DNA of 64,000 bases, taken from contig CAKZON010000054.1 in assembly GCA_937136425.1 (NCBI GenBank), forward strand, positions 1 through 64,000, written 5' to 3'. Below are positions 52,347 to 61,089 of this stretch, piece by piece. This stretch comes from an uncultured Crocinitomix sp. (GTDB lineage: Bacteria; Bacteroidota; Bacteroidia; Flavobacteriales_D; Crocinitomicaceae). The translations under genes and the position numbers were made by a program. The notes under the pieces are model-generated. The model was given only the letters and a program-made list of their open reading frames with translations, did not search any database and had not been told where the DNA came from. Within the stretch, counting starts at the first letter, position 1. Each line of letters opens with the position of its first letter.

Positions 52347-52736
52347 ATGGAGATTTTTAGTAAAATATTTTTTATTGCTACATCAGGACTTTTCATTCTA
52401 CTGTTTATGCTCTTAATTGAGCATCCCAAACGTAATATGATTGGATGGACTATCTTTGGATTTGTTACGCTATTAATCATAGGATCAATTCCTATTTTGG
52501 CAATAATTTCTCCGCTATGTCCTCTATTTGTATTATTAGATCTTAAAAGATTAAGCCTAAAAACATGTCTCATTTACATAGGAGCTTTCTTTCTTGTATT
52601 TGGTGTTTGGGCGACTTTCATTTTCAATTCATTGCCTTTTTATTACTATCCAATCTTAGTATTTCTTTATGTTTTAATTGCTAAGTTCTCTTTTGACGGA
52701 GTACAAAAAAAAGAGCAATTGAAAGAAATCATATAA
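52347..52736 (+). CDS. Small membrane protein, four helices
   Basis: A 129-aa protein with hydrophobic segments at about 7-22, 31-58, 75-92 and 95-110, and short, mildly basic ends (KKEQLKEII). It is not recognised. The start codon is an ATG at 52347; the YjbQ gene follows 12 bases downstream, which suggests shared transcription. Confidence 0.55.
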   Translation: MEIFSKIFFIATSGLFILLFMLLIEHPKRNMIGWTIFGFVTLLIIGSIPILAIISPLCPLFVLLDLKRLSLKTCLIYIGAFFLVFGVWATFIFNSLPFYYYPILVFLYVLIAKFSFDGVQKKEQLKEII

Positions 52737-52748
52737 ACTAAATACCGA

Positions 52749-53156
52749 ATGCAACAATACCAAATCAGACTGCCTCAATATTCCCGTGGATTTCACATAA
52801 TTACAGATGACATTCTAAATCAAATTCATGAATTACCGCAAGTTGGTTTATTACACCTCTTCATTCAACATACCTCTGCAGGTATTTGTATAAATGAAAA
52901 TGCTGATCCTTCTGTGTTGGCAGATTTAAATGCTTGGTTTAATAAAAACATTAAAGAAAATGAACCCTATTATCAACACACTTTTGAAGGGCCTGATGAT
53001 ATGCCAGCACACATTAAATCTATTATAACTGGTTGTGAAGTTACAATACCAATTACTAATGGAAGATTAAATTTAGGTACTTGGCAGGGAATATATTTGG
53101 GTGAATTTAGAAACCACGGAGGTTCGCGCAAAATAATTGCAACACTTCATAGTTAA
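52749..53156 (+). CDS. YjbQ family protein (secondary thiamine-phosphate synthase-like)
   Basis: A 135-aa member of the UPF0047/YjbQ family. The conserved HTSAGICINENADPSVLADL segment (about 41-61), the DDMPAHIKSIITG block and the closing GTWQGIYLGEFRNHGG are all present. Some members have a weak thiamine-phosphate synthase activity in vitro and the physiological role is unsettled. Length is normal. Follows a small membrane protein with 12 bases between. Confidence 0.85.
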   Translation: MQQYQIRLPQYSRGFHIITDDILNQIHELPQVGLLHLFIQHTSAGICINENADPSVLADLNAWFNKNIKENEPYYQHTFEGPDDMPAHIKSIITGCEVTIPITNGRLNLGTWQGIYLGEFRNHGGSRKIIATLHS

Positions 53157-53247
53157 TTTTCAGACATCATATTCTAAAAAAATATGCCTCAATCCCACCA
53201 TTAATCAAACTCAACTCATTAATTTAGTCGTATAAACCTATTTAGCG

Positions 53248-54480
53248 TTGACAGTAATAAAACCATTCAAAGCCATTCGCCCAACAAGGGATAAAGCTTA
53301 TTTAGTTGCTACACGACCTTTTTATGCATATAATAAAGAAGTATTGCACGCCAAGCTTAATCATAACCCTTATACTTTTTTGCATGTTATTAATCCTGAA
53401 TTTCACACGGATGATAAAACGCAACCTAACACACCTGAACGTTTTCAAAAAATCAGGAACAAGTTCGTTGAGTTTATCAACGAAGGGATTTTTATGCAAG
53501 AGGAAAAGGAAAGTTATTATTTATATCGACAGACCGTTGAGGGGCATGAATATATTGGTTTAATAGCAGGTGCTTCAGTTGATCAGTATAATAGCGGGCA
53601 TATAAAAAAGCATGAAGAAACAATTACCGAACGGGAGACTGTTTTTTCTAACTATTTAAAGATTGTAGAGTTTAATGTAGAGCCTGTACTCCTATTTCAC
53701 CGCAAACATGAAGCATTGAACCAATTATTGTTGCCGTTAATGTTTGCAAGGCCCGAATATGAATTTACGTCGTGGGATCGCGGTAAACATGAAATTTGGA
53801 TTGTTAATGACACTGAAACAATTCAAAAAATTCAAAATTATTATAGTGAAATTGATGATGTTTATATCGCAGATGGGCATCACCGTTGCGCTTCATCTGC
53901 CCGCTATAGTAATAGCATCACCGATAAAACCAGTAAAAATCAGGACTTATTTCTAGCCTGTTTTATATCTGAAGAAAAATTAAAAATCTTTGATTATAAT
54001 CGCCTCGTAAAAGATTTAAACGGGCTTACAGCAAATGAATTTTTGGATAAAATTGAAAAGTCATTTATCATTACACAAGTTTTGCATGAAGATGCCTCAC
54101 CAACTGGACTGCATGAAATAAGCATGTATCTTGAAGGTCAATGGTATAAATTAACCGCTAAAGAGGGCACTTTTGATCGAGATCATGCTGTTTATAAATT
54201 AGACACTGATATACTCACAAAAAATATTTTAGAACCGATTCTAGACCTGCACGATTTAAAAACGAATGACCGCGTTAGTTTTATAAATGGCAAAAAAGGC
54301 ATGGAAGGTATTGAAACCGCCGTGGAAGAATCTCGCGCAAAAGTTGGTTTTGGCTTATTTCCTGTCTCAGTAACAGATTTGAAACGTGTATCTGACGGTA
54401 ATTTAATTATGCCACCAAAATCTACATGGATTGAGCCTAAACTAAGAAGTGGCTTAACCATTTTCCCACTAGATGATTAA
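53248..54480 (+). CDS. DUF1015 domain-containing protein
   Basis: A 410-aa cytosolic protein of the DUF1015 family. It opens with IKPFKAIRPTRDKAYLVATRPF and has the conserved YIADGHHRCASSARY and a closing MPPKSTWIEPKLRSGL. The function is not known, although the gene often lies near amino-acid or cofactor genes. The start is a TTG at 53248, no ATG being available at the right place. A YggS-type gene begins 3 bases after its stop. Confidence 0.85.
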   Translation: MTVIKPFKAIRPTRDKAYLVATRPFYAYNKEVLHAKLNHNPYTFLHVINPEFHTDDKTQPNTPERFQKIRNKFVEFINEGIFMQEEKESYYLYRQTVEGHEYIGLIAGASVDQYNSGHIKKHEETITERETVFSNYLKIVEFNVEPVLLFHRKHEALNQLLLPLMFARPEYEFTSWDRGKHEIWIVNDTETIQKIQNYYSEIDDVYIADGHHRCASSARYSNSITDKTSKNQDLFLACFISEEKLKIFDYNRLVKDLNGLTANEFLDKIEKSFIITQVLHEDASPTGLHEISMYLEGQWYKLTAKEGTFDRDHAVYKLDTDILTKNILEPILDLHDLKTNDRVSFINGKKGMEGIETAVEESRAKVGFGLFPVSVTDLKRVSDGNLIMPPKSTWIEPKLRSGLTIFPLDD

Positions 54481-54483
54481 ATT

Positions 54484-55146
54484 ATGATTAAAGAGAATTT
54501 AAATAAAATTAAAAGTGATATTCCTAAAGGAGTAACATTGGTTGCTGTTTCAAAAACTAAGCCTAATCAATTAATTGAAGAGGCATATGCTGCAGGTCAA
54601 CGTCACTTTGGTGAAAACCGTGTACAAGAGCTAGAAGAGAAGCATGCCGTTTTGCCAAAAGATATTTATTGGCATATGATTGGACATTTACAGTCCAAAA
54701 AAGTGAAAAAAATTGCGCCATTTGTTCATTTAATTCATGGGGTTGATTCATTTAAACTATTGCAGGAAATAAATAAACAGGCGCTAAAGAACAACCGCAC
54801 AATTGATTGTTTATTGCAATTTCATATTGCGCAAGAAGCCACTAAATTTGGTTTTTCAATTGAAGAGATTGAAGAAATACTAAAGTCAGATGAATTTTTA
54901 GCCCTAAATAATGTTCGGATATTGGGCGTTATGGGCATGGCAACTTTTACTGAATGTAATGAACAAATTCACTCAGAATTTGGCGTATTAAAAGATTACT
55001 TTGATGAACTTAAAGGTAAATACTCTAACGTCCTCCCTAACTTCACAGAAGTTTCAATGGGTATGAGCGGTGATTTTAAAATTGCGATTGAAGAAGGAAG
55101 TACAATGGTAAGAGTAGGTAGTTCTATTTTTGGTAGCCGCGGATAA
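54484..55146 (+). CDS. YggS-type PLP homeostasis protein
   Basis: A 220-aa alanine-racemase-fold protein binding pyridoxal 5'-phosphate. The Schiff-base Lys lies in LVAVSKTKP (about 19-27). Other family marks are HFGENRVQE, WHMIGHLQSKKVK, GVMGMATF and SMGMSGDFKIAIEEGSTMVRVGSSIFG, which frame the phosphate-binding site. YggS proteins are not enzymes but keep PLP and amino-acid levels balanced. It is 3 bases downstream of the DUF1015 gene and surely co-transcribed. Length normal. Confidence 0.9.
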   Translation: MIKENLNKIKSDIPKGVTLVAVSKTKPNQLIEEAYAAGQRHFGENRVQELEEKHAVLPKDIYWHMIGHLQSKKVKKIAPFVHLIHGVDSFKLLQEINKQALKNNRTIDCLLQFHIAQEATKFGFSIEEIEEILKSDEFLALNNVRILGVMGMATFTECNEQIHSEFGVLKDYFDELKGKYSNVLPNFTEVSMGMSGDFKIAIEEGSTMVRVGSSIFGSRG

Positions 55147-55175
55147 ATTCGTACATTGAGTGAAACAAAAAAATA

Positions 55176-55355
55176 ATGATATTTCTAGTGTCATTTATCT
55201 GTTGCATAGGCTGTAATCAAATTGATTATTCTGCTAATGATTTAATTATGAATTTTGTGGAGAGTACTTCTCTTCTCCTTCCTGCAATTCTATTAGTCAT
55301 ACTTTTTATTCGAATGAAGATAATGAAAGGACGTAATGCTGCGGCTTACGCTTAA
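55176..55355 (+). CDS. Possible 59-aa small membrane protein
   Basis: An ATG frame of 59 codons in a 356-bp gap. The first 13 residues (MIFLVSFICCIGC) look like a short hydrophobic, Cys-rich lead. A second hydrophobic helix (about 33-45) is followed by the basic IRMKIMKGRN. It has the make-up of a two-helix small protein or a minimal lipoprotein, but is not recognised. It lies 29 bases after the YggS gene. The rest of the gap shows nothing clear. Confidence 0.35.
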   Translation: MIFLVSFICCIGCNQIDYSANDLIMNFVESTSLLLPAILLVILFIRMKIMKGRNAAAYA

Positions 55356-55502
55356 TTGTCAAATAACATTCAATATTTTCTTCATTAAAATCATTCCTCC
55401 AATTATTACCATTGAGCGGAAACCATTGCCCGATTACCGAGTTTTAATCAGGCTGGGTGTTTTTATTCGTATATTCATTTCAAATCAATTAAAACCAATA
55501 AA

Positions 55503-56270
55503 ATGAAAAGAAAAATACTTTTACTAGCGGCTTCCGTTATGTTATCTACAGGGCTATCTGCACAATTTCAAATTGGACTAAAAGGTGGTTACGCACTAGG
55601 TGCCACTCAATCAAGCATTGGATATAGTTATGACGGAGACCAAGTAACAACCTTATATGGAACGTACGGAGAAGGAATTCCATTTGGTGTTGAATTTCGT
55701 TATTTGTTAGGAGACAATTTTGGATTACAATTAGATGCTACTTATTTATTGGGTAGTGAAATAACAAATTTTGAGCTACTCACTGCTGGATTTGAGCAAA
55801 GCACGGTAACAAAAACAACACAATTTAGAATCGCACCTACTATGGTATTTAAATCTGACCTTGGAATCTATTCAAGATTTGGTGCTATTATACCACTAAT
55901 GGGGAAAACAGTTGCAACCTCTAAAGACGTAAATGGCGGAGGAGTTGGTATACCATCAGAAATAGACATTGAAGCGAAAGGCAAGTTTGGTTTAGGATAT
56001 GTAGGCACCTTAGGTTATGAACTAACCATGGGTAATGTTGGTATTTTTGGAGAATTAGAATATATTGGATTATCCATTAAACGATCTTCAACTGAAATCA
56101 CTAAATACAATATTGGAGGAGTTGATCAGTTAGGAAACTTAACTGATGAGCAAAAAAACACAACTTACGAAGATGTTACAACCTTTGGAGGTACAACAGC
56201 ACAAGCTAGTAGCTCTGCCTATAATTCAATCGGTGTAAATATTGGAGTTAGATTCAATATTGGCGATTAA
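55503..56270 (+). CDS. Outer-membrane beta-barrel protein (porin-like)
   Basis: A 255-aa exported protein: signal peptide (1-21, ending LSAQ), then a barrel of about eight to ten strands with alternating hydrophobic residues (FQIGLKGGYALGATQ, FGLQLDATYLLG, FRIAPTMVFKSD, YVGTLGYELTMG, IGVNIGVRFNIGD). It ends RFNIGD, not with the usual aromatic residue, but the barrel pattern is clear. Probably an OmpW/opacity-like family with eight strands. A terminator lies just downstream. Confidence 0.75.
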   Translation: MKRKILLLAASVMLSTGLSAQFQIGLKGGYALGATQSSIGYSYDGDQVTTLYGTYGEGIPFGVEFRYLLGDNFGLQLDATYLLGSEITNFELLTAGFEQSTVTKTTQFRIAPTMVFKSDLGIYSRFGAIIPLMGKTVATSKDVNGGGVGIPSEIDIEAKGKFGLGYVGTLGYELTMGNVGIFGELEYIGLSIKRSSTEITKYNIGGVDQLGNLTDEQKNTTYEDVTTFGGTTAQASSSAYNSIGVNIGVRFNIGD

Positions 56271-56285
56271 GCTTAAACAATAAAT

Positions 56286-56340
56286 TTAAAGGGATTATTC
56301 GTTGGATATTTACTGTTCATTCTAGAATAATCCCTTTTTT
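56286..56340 (+). terminator. Rho-independent terminator after the barrel protein
   Basis: AAAGGGATTATTC pairs with GAATAATCCCTTT (13-bp perfect stem) and ends in a T run. Loop about 24 bases. Confidence 0.88.
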
Positions 56341-56376
56341 AATGCTCTTAAATTCAAGATATCATTCTAGTTCACT

Positions 56377-56384
56377 TATTTTTG
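56377..56384 (+). promoter_or_regulatory. -7 box upstream of the DEAD-box helicase
   Basis: TATTTTTG matches the Bacteroidota -7 consensus, 49 bases before the start codon. The -33 region is not obvious. Confidence 0.4.
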
Positions 56385-56433
56385 CAAGAGACTTTAGAAC
56401 AAATAAGCATTCTTGTAATAACGGATAACATAC

Positions 56434-57558
56434 ATGGCATTTAAAAACTTAGGATTACCCCTTGTTTTATTAGACACATTAACTGAGCAAAACTACACTG
56501 CTCCCTACGCTATTCAAGTCAAAGCAATACCTGCAATTTTAAATAATGAAGACCTTTTAGGAATTGCAAAAACTGGTTCGGGTAAAACAGCAAGTTATGT
56601 CCTCCCTATTCTGGCGCAAATGCTAAAGCGTCCAAAAGCAAAGAACAGACATGTTGATGTTTTAATATTGGTTCCTACTCGTGAACTTGCTGTACAAGTG
56701 CAAGACGTATTTTACCAGTTTTGTCATCATTTACCAGATAGCATTAAAGCTAAGGCTGTTTTTGGAGGAGTATCTATTAACCCACAAATGATTGGGCTTC
56801 AAAATGTCAATATATTAGTGGCAACCCCAGGTCGATTGCTTGACTTAGTTCGTTCGAACGCCGTACATCTTTCAAACATTTCAACACTCGTTTTGGACGA
56901 AGCAGACAAAATGCTCAACCTTGGTTTTAAAGATGAAATGACTGCCATTTTTAAATTATTACCAGCTAAACGTCAAAACTTACTCTTCTCTGCCACTTTA
57001 AGCGCAGATCTTAATTCGATTAATGAAATAATTTTGAATAACCCTACGGTTGTTAAAATTGAAGAAGAAAAAGAAAACCTGGACTTGATTCATCAAACCG
57101 GCTATTTTGTTGCTGCTGATAAAAAAGGCCCTCTACTTCGTCATCTGATTAAAAGTAAAGATTTGCAACAAGTTTTAATCTTTACAGCCTCTGTCTATAA
57201 AGCCGACAATGTTGCAAACAAATTGCGAAAAAATGGAATTGAAGCTGAAGCCGTGCACAGTAAAAAAAGTCAAGGTGCTCGTTTAAATGCATTGAACGAT
57301 TTTAAAGCAGGAAAAATAAGAGCCTTAGTAGCAACCGATTTATTGGCTCGTGGAATTGATATTGAACAATTGCCATGTGTTATTAATTATGAATTACCTC
57401 GTTCTCCTAAAGACTATGTACACCGTATTGGACGTACGGGGCGAGCAGGAAATGAAGGCCTAGCTATTACCTTAGTATCAGAAGAAGAAGAACATCATTT
57501 CAAAATCATTCAAAAGAAAATGGGTAGGCAAGTTGAAATACTTGAGAGTGATTTATAA
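56434..57558 (+). CDS. DEAD-box RNA helicase
   Basis: A 374-aa ATP-dependent RNA helicase of the DeaD/RhlE type. In order: an upstream Q-motif-like region (YTAPYAIQVKAIPAIL), Walker A AKTGSGKT (45-52), PTRELA (81-86), TPGRLLD, DEAD (155-158), SAT, and helicase-C motifs ending with HRIGRTGRAG. No C-terminal RNA-binding tail is present, so it is a minimal form; its likely jobs are ribosome assembly or cold-shock RNA remodelling. Own promoter; upstream gene ends in a terminator. Confidence 0.9.
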   Translation: MAFKNLGLPLVLLDTLTEQNYTAPYAIQVKAIPAILNNEDLLGIAKTGSGKTASYVLPILAQMLKRPKAKNRHVDVLILVPTRELAVQVQDVFYQFCHHLPDSIKAKAVFGGVSINPQMIGLQNVNILVATPGRLLDLVRSNAVHLSNISTLVLDEADKMLNLGFKDEMTAIFKLLPAKRQNLLFSATLSADLNSINEIILNNPTVVKIEEEKENLDLIHQTGYFVAADKKGPLLRHLIKSKDLQQVLIFTASVYKADNVANKLRKNGIEAEAVHSKKSQGARLNALNDFKAGKIRALVATDLLARGIDIEQLPCVINYELPRSPKDYVHRIGRTGRAGNEGLAITLVSEEEEHHFKIIQKKMGRQVEILESDL

Positions 57559-57689
57559 CTACAAAATTTTCTAATTCACACTTCCATTCTCCTTACATTT
57601 CAAAGGTCCATAATCCAACAGTTTTAGTTATCTTTGGTATTAAGAGGTTTGCCCGTAATGGCTCACTTCAAAAACGTAATACCTACCCT

Positions 57690-58433
57690 ATGAAAAGATT
57701 TCTCTTCCCAATTGTCACAATGATCTTGTTGTTTACGGCAGGTTCATGTCAAGAACTAACACCTGAAGAAGCTTTTGATAAAGGTCAAAGACAAGGTTAT
57801 AGTCAAGGGCATGAAGATGGTTATGAAAAAGGCTTTAATGCAGGGTTTGATCAACCTAAAGAAGGGCTTTTATTATTTAATAATGTCAACCCTAATCTTT
57901 GGAAAACCACTTATATTATTAGTGTTATTACTATTATTTTTTCGTTGCTTTTGGTATTAAGAGCGGTTATGTACATAAACTATAACGCAAGCGAATGGAA
58001 AAAAACGTTAGCGAAATGGTTGGTTCTATTAGTAGGATTACTTGTTTCATATTTTATTGTGCCGCGAATCAACCTCATTTGGTTTTTCGATCCTGGGTTC
58101 AATAAGTTCATTGGTTACCTAGTTTGTCTCATAGCCATTGTTGGAATTTATTTTGCAGGAAAAAAACTTTCGGTTCTTGTAAGTGAAAAAAGAACTGATG
58201 GAATGGATGTTATAATTATACTTATCACCAGTTTATTTCTTTGGTTTATTACCTATATCGTAATTAATGGACAATATTTATTTGGACATACAGCACTGTT
58301 TGGACACCACTTAATTATTTGCTTTGCTATTGGTATTATTGCTTTCAACATTCATTTATTACTAATAAGTGAACCTACACCTGAAGAAGATACTAACCGA
58401 ATACTTAATCACGACGAAGTAAAAGAAAAATAA
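57690..58433 (+). CDS. Lipoprotein with Gly-spaced repeat and multi-pass membrane domain
   Basis: A 247-aa protein. The lead (MKRFLFPIVTMILLFTAGSC, lipobox AGSC, Cys20) predicts a lipoprotein. Residues about 31-56 hold a regular glycine ladder every four residues (KGQRQGYSQGHEDGYEKGF), the pattern of a glycine-zipper or collagen-free linker. Five hydrophobic segments follow (about 72-92, 108-127, 138-155, 172-190, 203-222), ending in an acidic tail (EPTPEEDTNRILNHDE). A lipidated N-terminus joined to a polytopic membrane part is not a common arrangement. Family not recognised. Confidence 0.6.
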   Translation: MKRFLFPIVTMILLFTAGSCQELTPEEAFDKGQRQGYSQGHEDGYEKGFNAGFDQPKEGLLLFNNVNPNLWKTTYIISVITIIFSLLLVLRAVMYINYNASEWKKTLAKWLVLLVGLLVSYFIVPRINLIWFFDPGFNKFIGYLVCLIAIVGIYFAGKKLSVLVSEKRTDGMDVIIILITSLFLWFITYIVINGQYLFGHTALFGHHLIICFAIGIIAFNIHLLLISEPTPEEDTNRILNHDEVKEK

Positions 58434-58553
58434 AGCATAAGCTAATCCTCCAAAAATCATTGTGTTAATTGTATCTATTGATTATTAATTGTCAAATTAC
58501 TATCAATTGGACTTTCTTATTGTTAATTTCGCGCACACATTAAAATTACTGTT

Positions 58554-59741
58554 GTGGATATACCAAAAATTGTATTAAAACCTGGAAAAGACAAATCTAT
58601 CGTTAGAAAACACCCTTGGGTATTTTCAGGAGCCATTAAAGAACAAATTGGTGAAATAACAGAAGGGAGTTTTGTAGAAGTAGTAGCGAACAAAGGGCGT
58701 CACCTTGGATATGGACATTACCAAAATGGTAGTATTATGGTTCGTGTTTTGCTTTTTGATAAAGAAGAACTTACTGATAACCTGTATGAGCAAAGAATTG
58801 CATCTGCATGGGCGTTGCGAACTTCATTAGGTTTAGTGGATTCAGAAGAAACCAATATTTTCAGATTAATCCATGCCGAGGGAGATTTCTTGCCTGGTTT
58901 AATCATTGATCATTATGCAGGACACTTAGTTGTACAATGTCATAGTATTGGAATGTATAAGGACATTGACAAAATTAAGGATGCACTTTTATCTGTTATT
59001 GGAGATAAAGTAAATTCAATTTATTTAAAGTGTACAGGAACTTTACCTAAAACCTACACAGATTATACTGGCGACCGTTGGTTGCACAATGAGGTTGAAA
59101 CACCGCAAATAGCACTCGAATACGGAAATAAATTTGCTATTAACTGGGTAACAGGTCAAAAAACAGGCTTTTTTATTGACCAACGTGAAAACAGAAAACT
59201 ATTGAGCAGATACTCAAAGGGAAAAAAAGTTTTAAATACGTTTTGTTATTCAGGAGGCTTCTCTGTTTTTGCATTAAATGCTGGTGCCACTTTAGCACAC
59301 TCATTAGATGCTTCGCAAAAAGCCATTGATTTAACAGACGAAAATATTGAACTCGGTAATTTTGAAGAAGGCAAACACAAATCTATCGTGGCAGATGCAA
59401 TGGATTATATTAAAGATTTGCCAGAAGATTATGATGTTATCGTATTAGATCCTCCTGCATTTGCAAAGCACCGCAGCGCAAAGCACAACGCAATTCAAGG
59501 TTATAAACGTTTAAATGCACATGCCATGCGACAAATTAAACCTGGCGGAATCATTTTTACTTTCAGTTGCTCACAAGTTGTAGACAAAACATTATTTACC
59601 AATACAGTTATTGCAGCCTCTATTGCTGCAGAACGAAAAGTGCGAATTTTAGAACAACTTCACCAACCTGCTGACCACCCAATTAGTTCAACACACCCAG
59701 AGGGTGAATATTTAAAAGGCTTGGTTATCCAAGTCGAGTAA
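58554..59741 (+). CDS. Class I SAM-dependent rRNA methyltransferase (RlmI/RlmKL-like)
   Basis: A 395-aa enzyme with an N-terminal PUA-like domain (about 1-75, HPWVFSGAIKEQ) and a SAM methyltransferase domain: INWVTGQKTGFFIDQRENR, NTFCYSGGFSVFALNAGA, the catalytic-type VLDPPAFAKHR and FTFSCSQVVD with the Cys expected in a 5-methylcytosine enzyme. E. coli RlmI methylates C1962 of 23S rRNA; that target is inferred. The start is a GTG at 58554. It is first in a run of genes with the MATE pump and Fmt. Confidence 0.85.
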   Translation: MDIPKIVLKPGKDKSIVRKHPWVFSGAIKEQIGEITEGSFVEVVANKGRHLGYGHYQNGSIMVRVLLFDKEELTDNLYEQRIASAWALRTSLGLVDSEETNIFRLIHAEGDFLPGLIIDHYAGHLVVQCHSIGMYKDIDKIKDALLSVIGDKVNSIYLKCTGTLPKTYTDYTGDRWLHNEVETPQIALEYGNKFAINWVTGQKTGFFIDQRENRKLLSRYSKGKKVLNTFCYSGGFSVFALNAGATLAHSLDASQKAIDLTDENIELGNFEEGKHKSIVADAMDYIKDLPEDYDVIVLDPPAFAKHRSAKHNAIQGYKRLNAHAMRQIKPGGIIFTFSCSQVVDKTLFTNTVIAASIAAERKVRILEQLHQPADHPISSTHPEGEYLKGLVIQVE

Positions 59742-59745
59742 TTTC

Positions 59746-61089
59746 ATGAAGAAATACACTTACAGTGCAATATTAAAAATCACCGCGCCCTTAATGTTGG
59801 GTACATTTGTGCAATCAATTGTCACATTTACGGATGCGGTATTTGTAAGTGAATTAGGAGGAGTTGCAATTGGTGCTTTCGGAAACGGAAGCCTAGTCTA
59901 TATTTCTTTATTTATGTTTTGCCGCGGATTGGCAGATGGCGTGCAAATTACAGTCGCCAATAAAGATGGAGCGGGTGAAACATCTGCTATTGGCGCCACT
60001 TTGTTTAATGCGCAAATTTATCAACTCTTTTTAAGCAGTATTCTTTTCACCGCTTTGTTTCTATTTGGAGAAACCATAATTATTGGTCTTTCAGAATCAA
60101 AAGATATTGGACAAGCAATGATAGACTTTATTAATGTTCGTGGTTGGGGACTTTTTTTTGCGGCCCAGCACATGGCATTAGTTGGCTTTTTTATTGGATT
60201 GGGTAGAACCAATATTATTCTTATTTCAGCACTAATAATTGCCGTATGCAACATCTTCTTGGATTACCTATTTATTAATGGAAATTTAGGCATGCCCGCC
60301 CTTGGCTTGCAAGGTGCGCCATTAGCATCTTCCATTTCAGAATTTGTAGGCTTTGTCTTTTTATTAATCTACCTGATTAAAACTCCTGCATTAAAAAAAT
60401 ATGGTTATCAGCAATTGCGGAAAAAACTGAATCTAAAACGTCACCTTAGTTTACTTAAGTTGAGTTACCCGCTAATGCTTCAAGGAGTGCTTTCTTTAAG
60501 CACTTGGTTGGTGTTCTTTACCTTGATAGAACATATGGGAACAGAAGCGCTGGAAGCTGCCAACAATATTAAGTATATGTACTTTTTGGCATTTGTGCCT
60601 TTATTTGGATTTGGTGCTGCTACACGTACAATAGTTAGTAATTTGGTTGGACAAGGAGAAAAGAAAATTATTCCAAAAATTCAGCGAAGAATCATATTAC
60701 TCTCTGTTCTTTTTATTGTGGTTTTCTTCCATGGGGCCCTGCTTTATCCAGAAACACTAATAAGAATGGTTGATCATAATCCAGAACTTGATCCGCAAGT
60801 ATTACAGAACAGTGTATATATTTTAAAGTTTATTAGCGGATCTATTTTTATATATTCTTTTGCTGTGGTCTATTTTAATTCTGTAGCAGGACTAGGAGAA
60901 ACAAAAATGACCTTTATTGTAGAAGTAATTGCAATAGCACTTTACTTAGTAGGTTGCTATTATTTTATCTACCTATGGGAGTGGGATATTAAAGATGTTT
61001 GGTGGGTTGAGTATATTTATTTCTGTTCATTAGGCCTATTCAGTTTTATCTATTTATTATATTATCGAAAAAAAAGCGTGCATGAGTGA
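59746..61089 (+). CDS. MATE-family efflux transporter
   Basis: A 447-aa twelve-helix membrane protein with two MatE halves (about 10-210 and 225-440). Typical features are the paired PLMLGTFVQSIVTFTDAVFVSELGG opening and a second-half PLMLQGVLSLSTWLVFF. Members export drugs or metabolites driven by Na+ or H+. It starts 4 bases after the methyltransferase gene and overlaps fmt by 8 bases, so these three genes form a tight operon. Substrate unknown. Confidence 0.88.
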   Translation: MKKYTYSAILKITAPLMLGTFVQSIVTFTDAVFVSELGGVAIGAFGNGSLVYISLFMFCRGLADGVQITVANKDGAGETSAIGATLFNAQIYQLFLSSILFTALFLFGETIIIGLSESKDIGQAMIDFINVRGWGLFFAAQHMALVGFFIGLGRTNIILISALIIAVCNIFLDYLFINGNLGMPALGLQGAPLASSISEFVGFVFLLIYLIKTPALKKYGYQQLRKKLNLKRHLSLLKLSYPLMLQGVLSLSTWLVFFTLIEHMGTEALEAANNIKYMYFLAFVPLFGFGAATRTIVSNLVGQGEKKIIPKIQRRIILLSVLFIVVFFHGALLYPETLIRMVDHNPELDPQVLQNSVYILKFISGSIFIYSFAVVYFNSVAGLGETKMTFIVEVIAIALYLVGCYYFIYLWEWDIKDVWWVEYIYFCSLGLFSFIYLLYYRKKSVHE

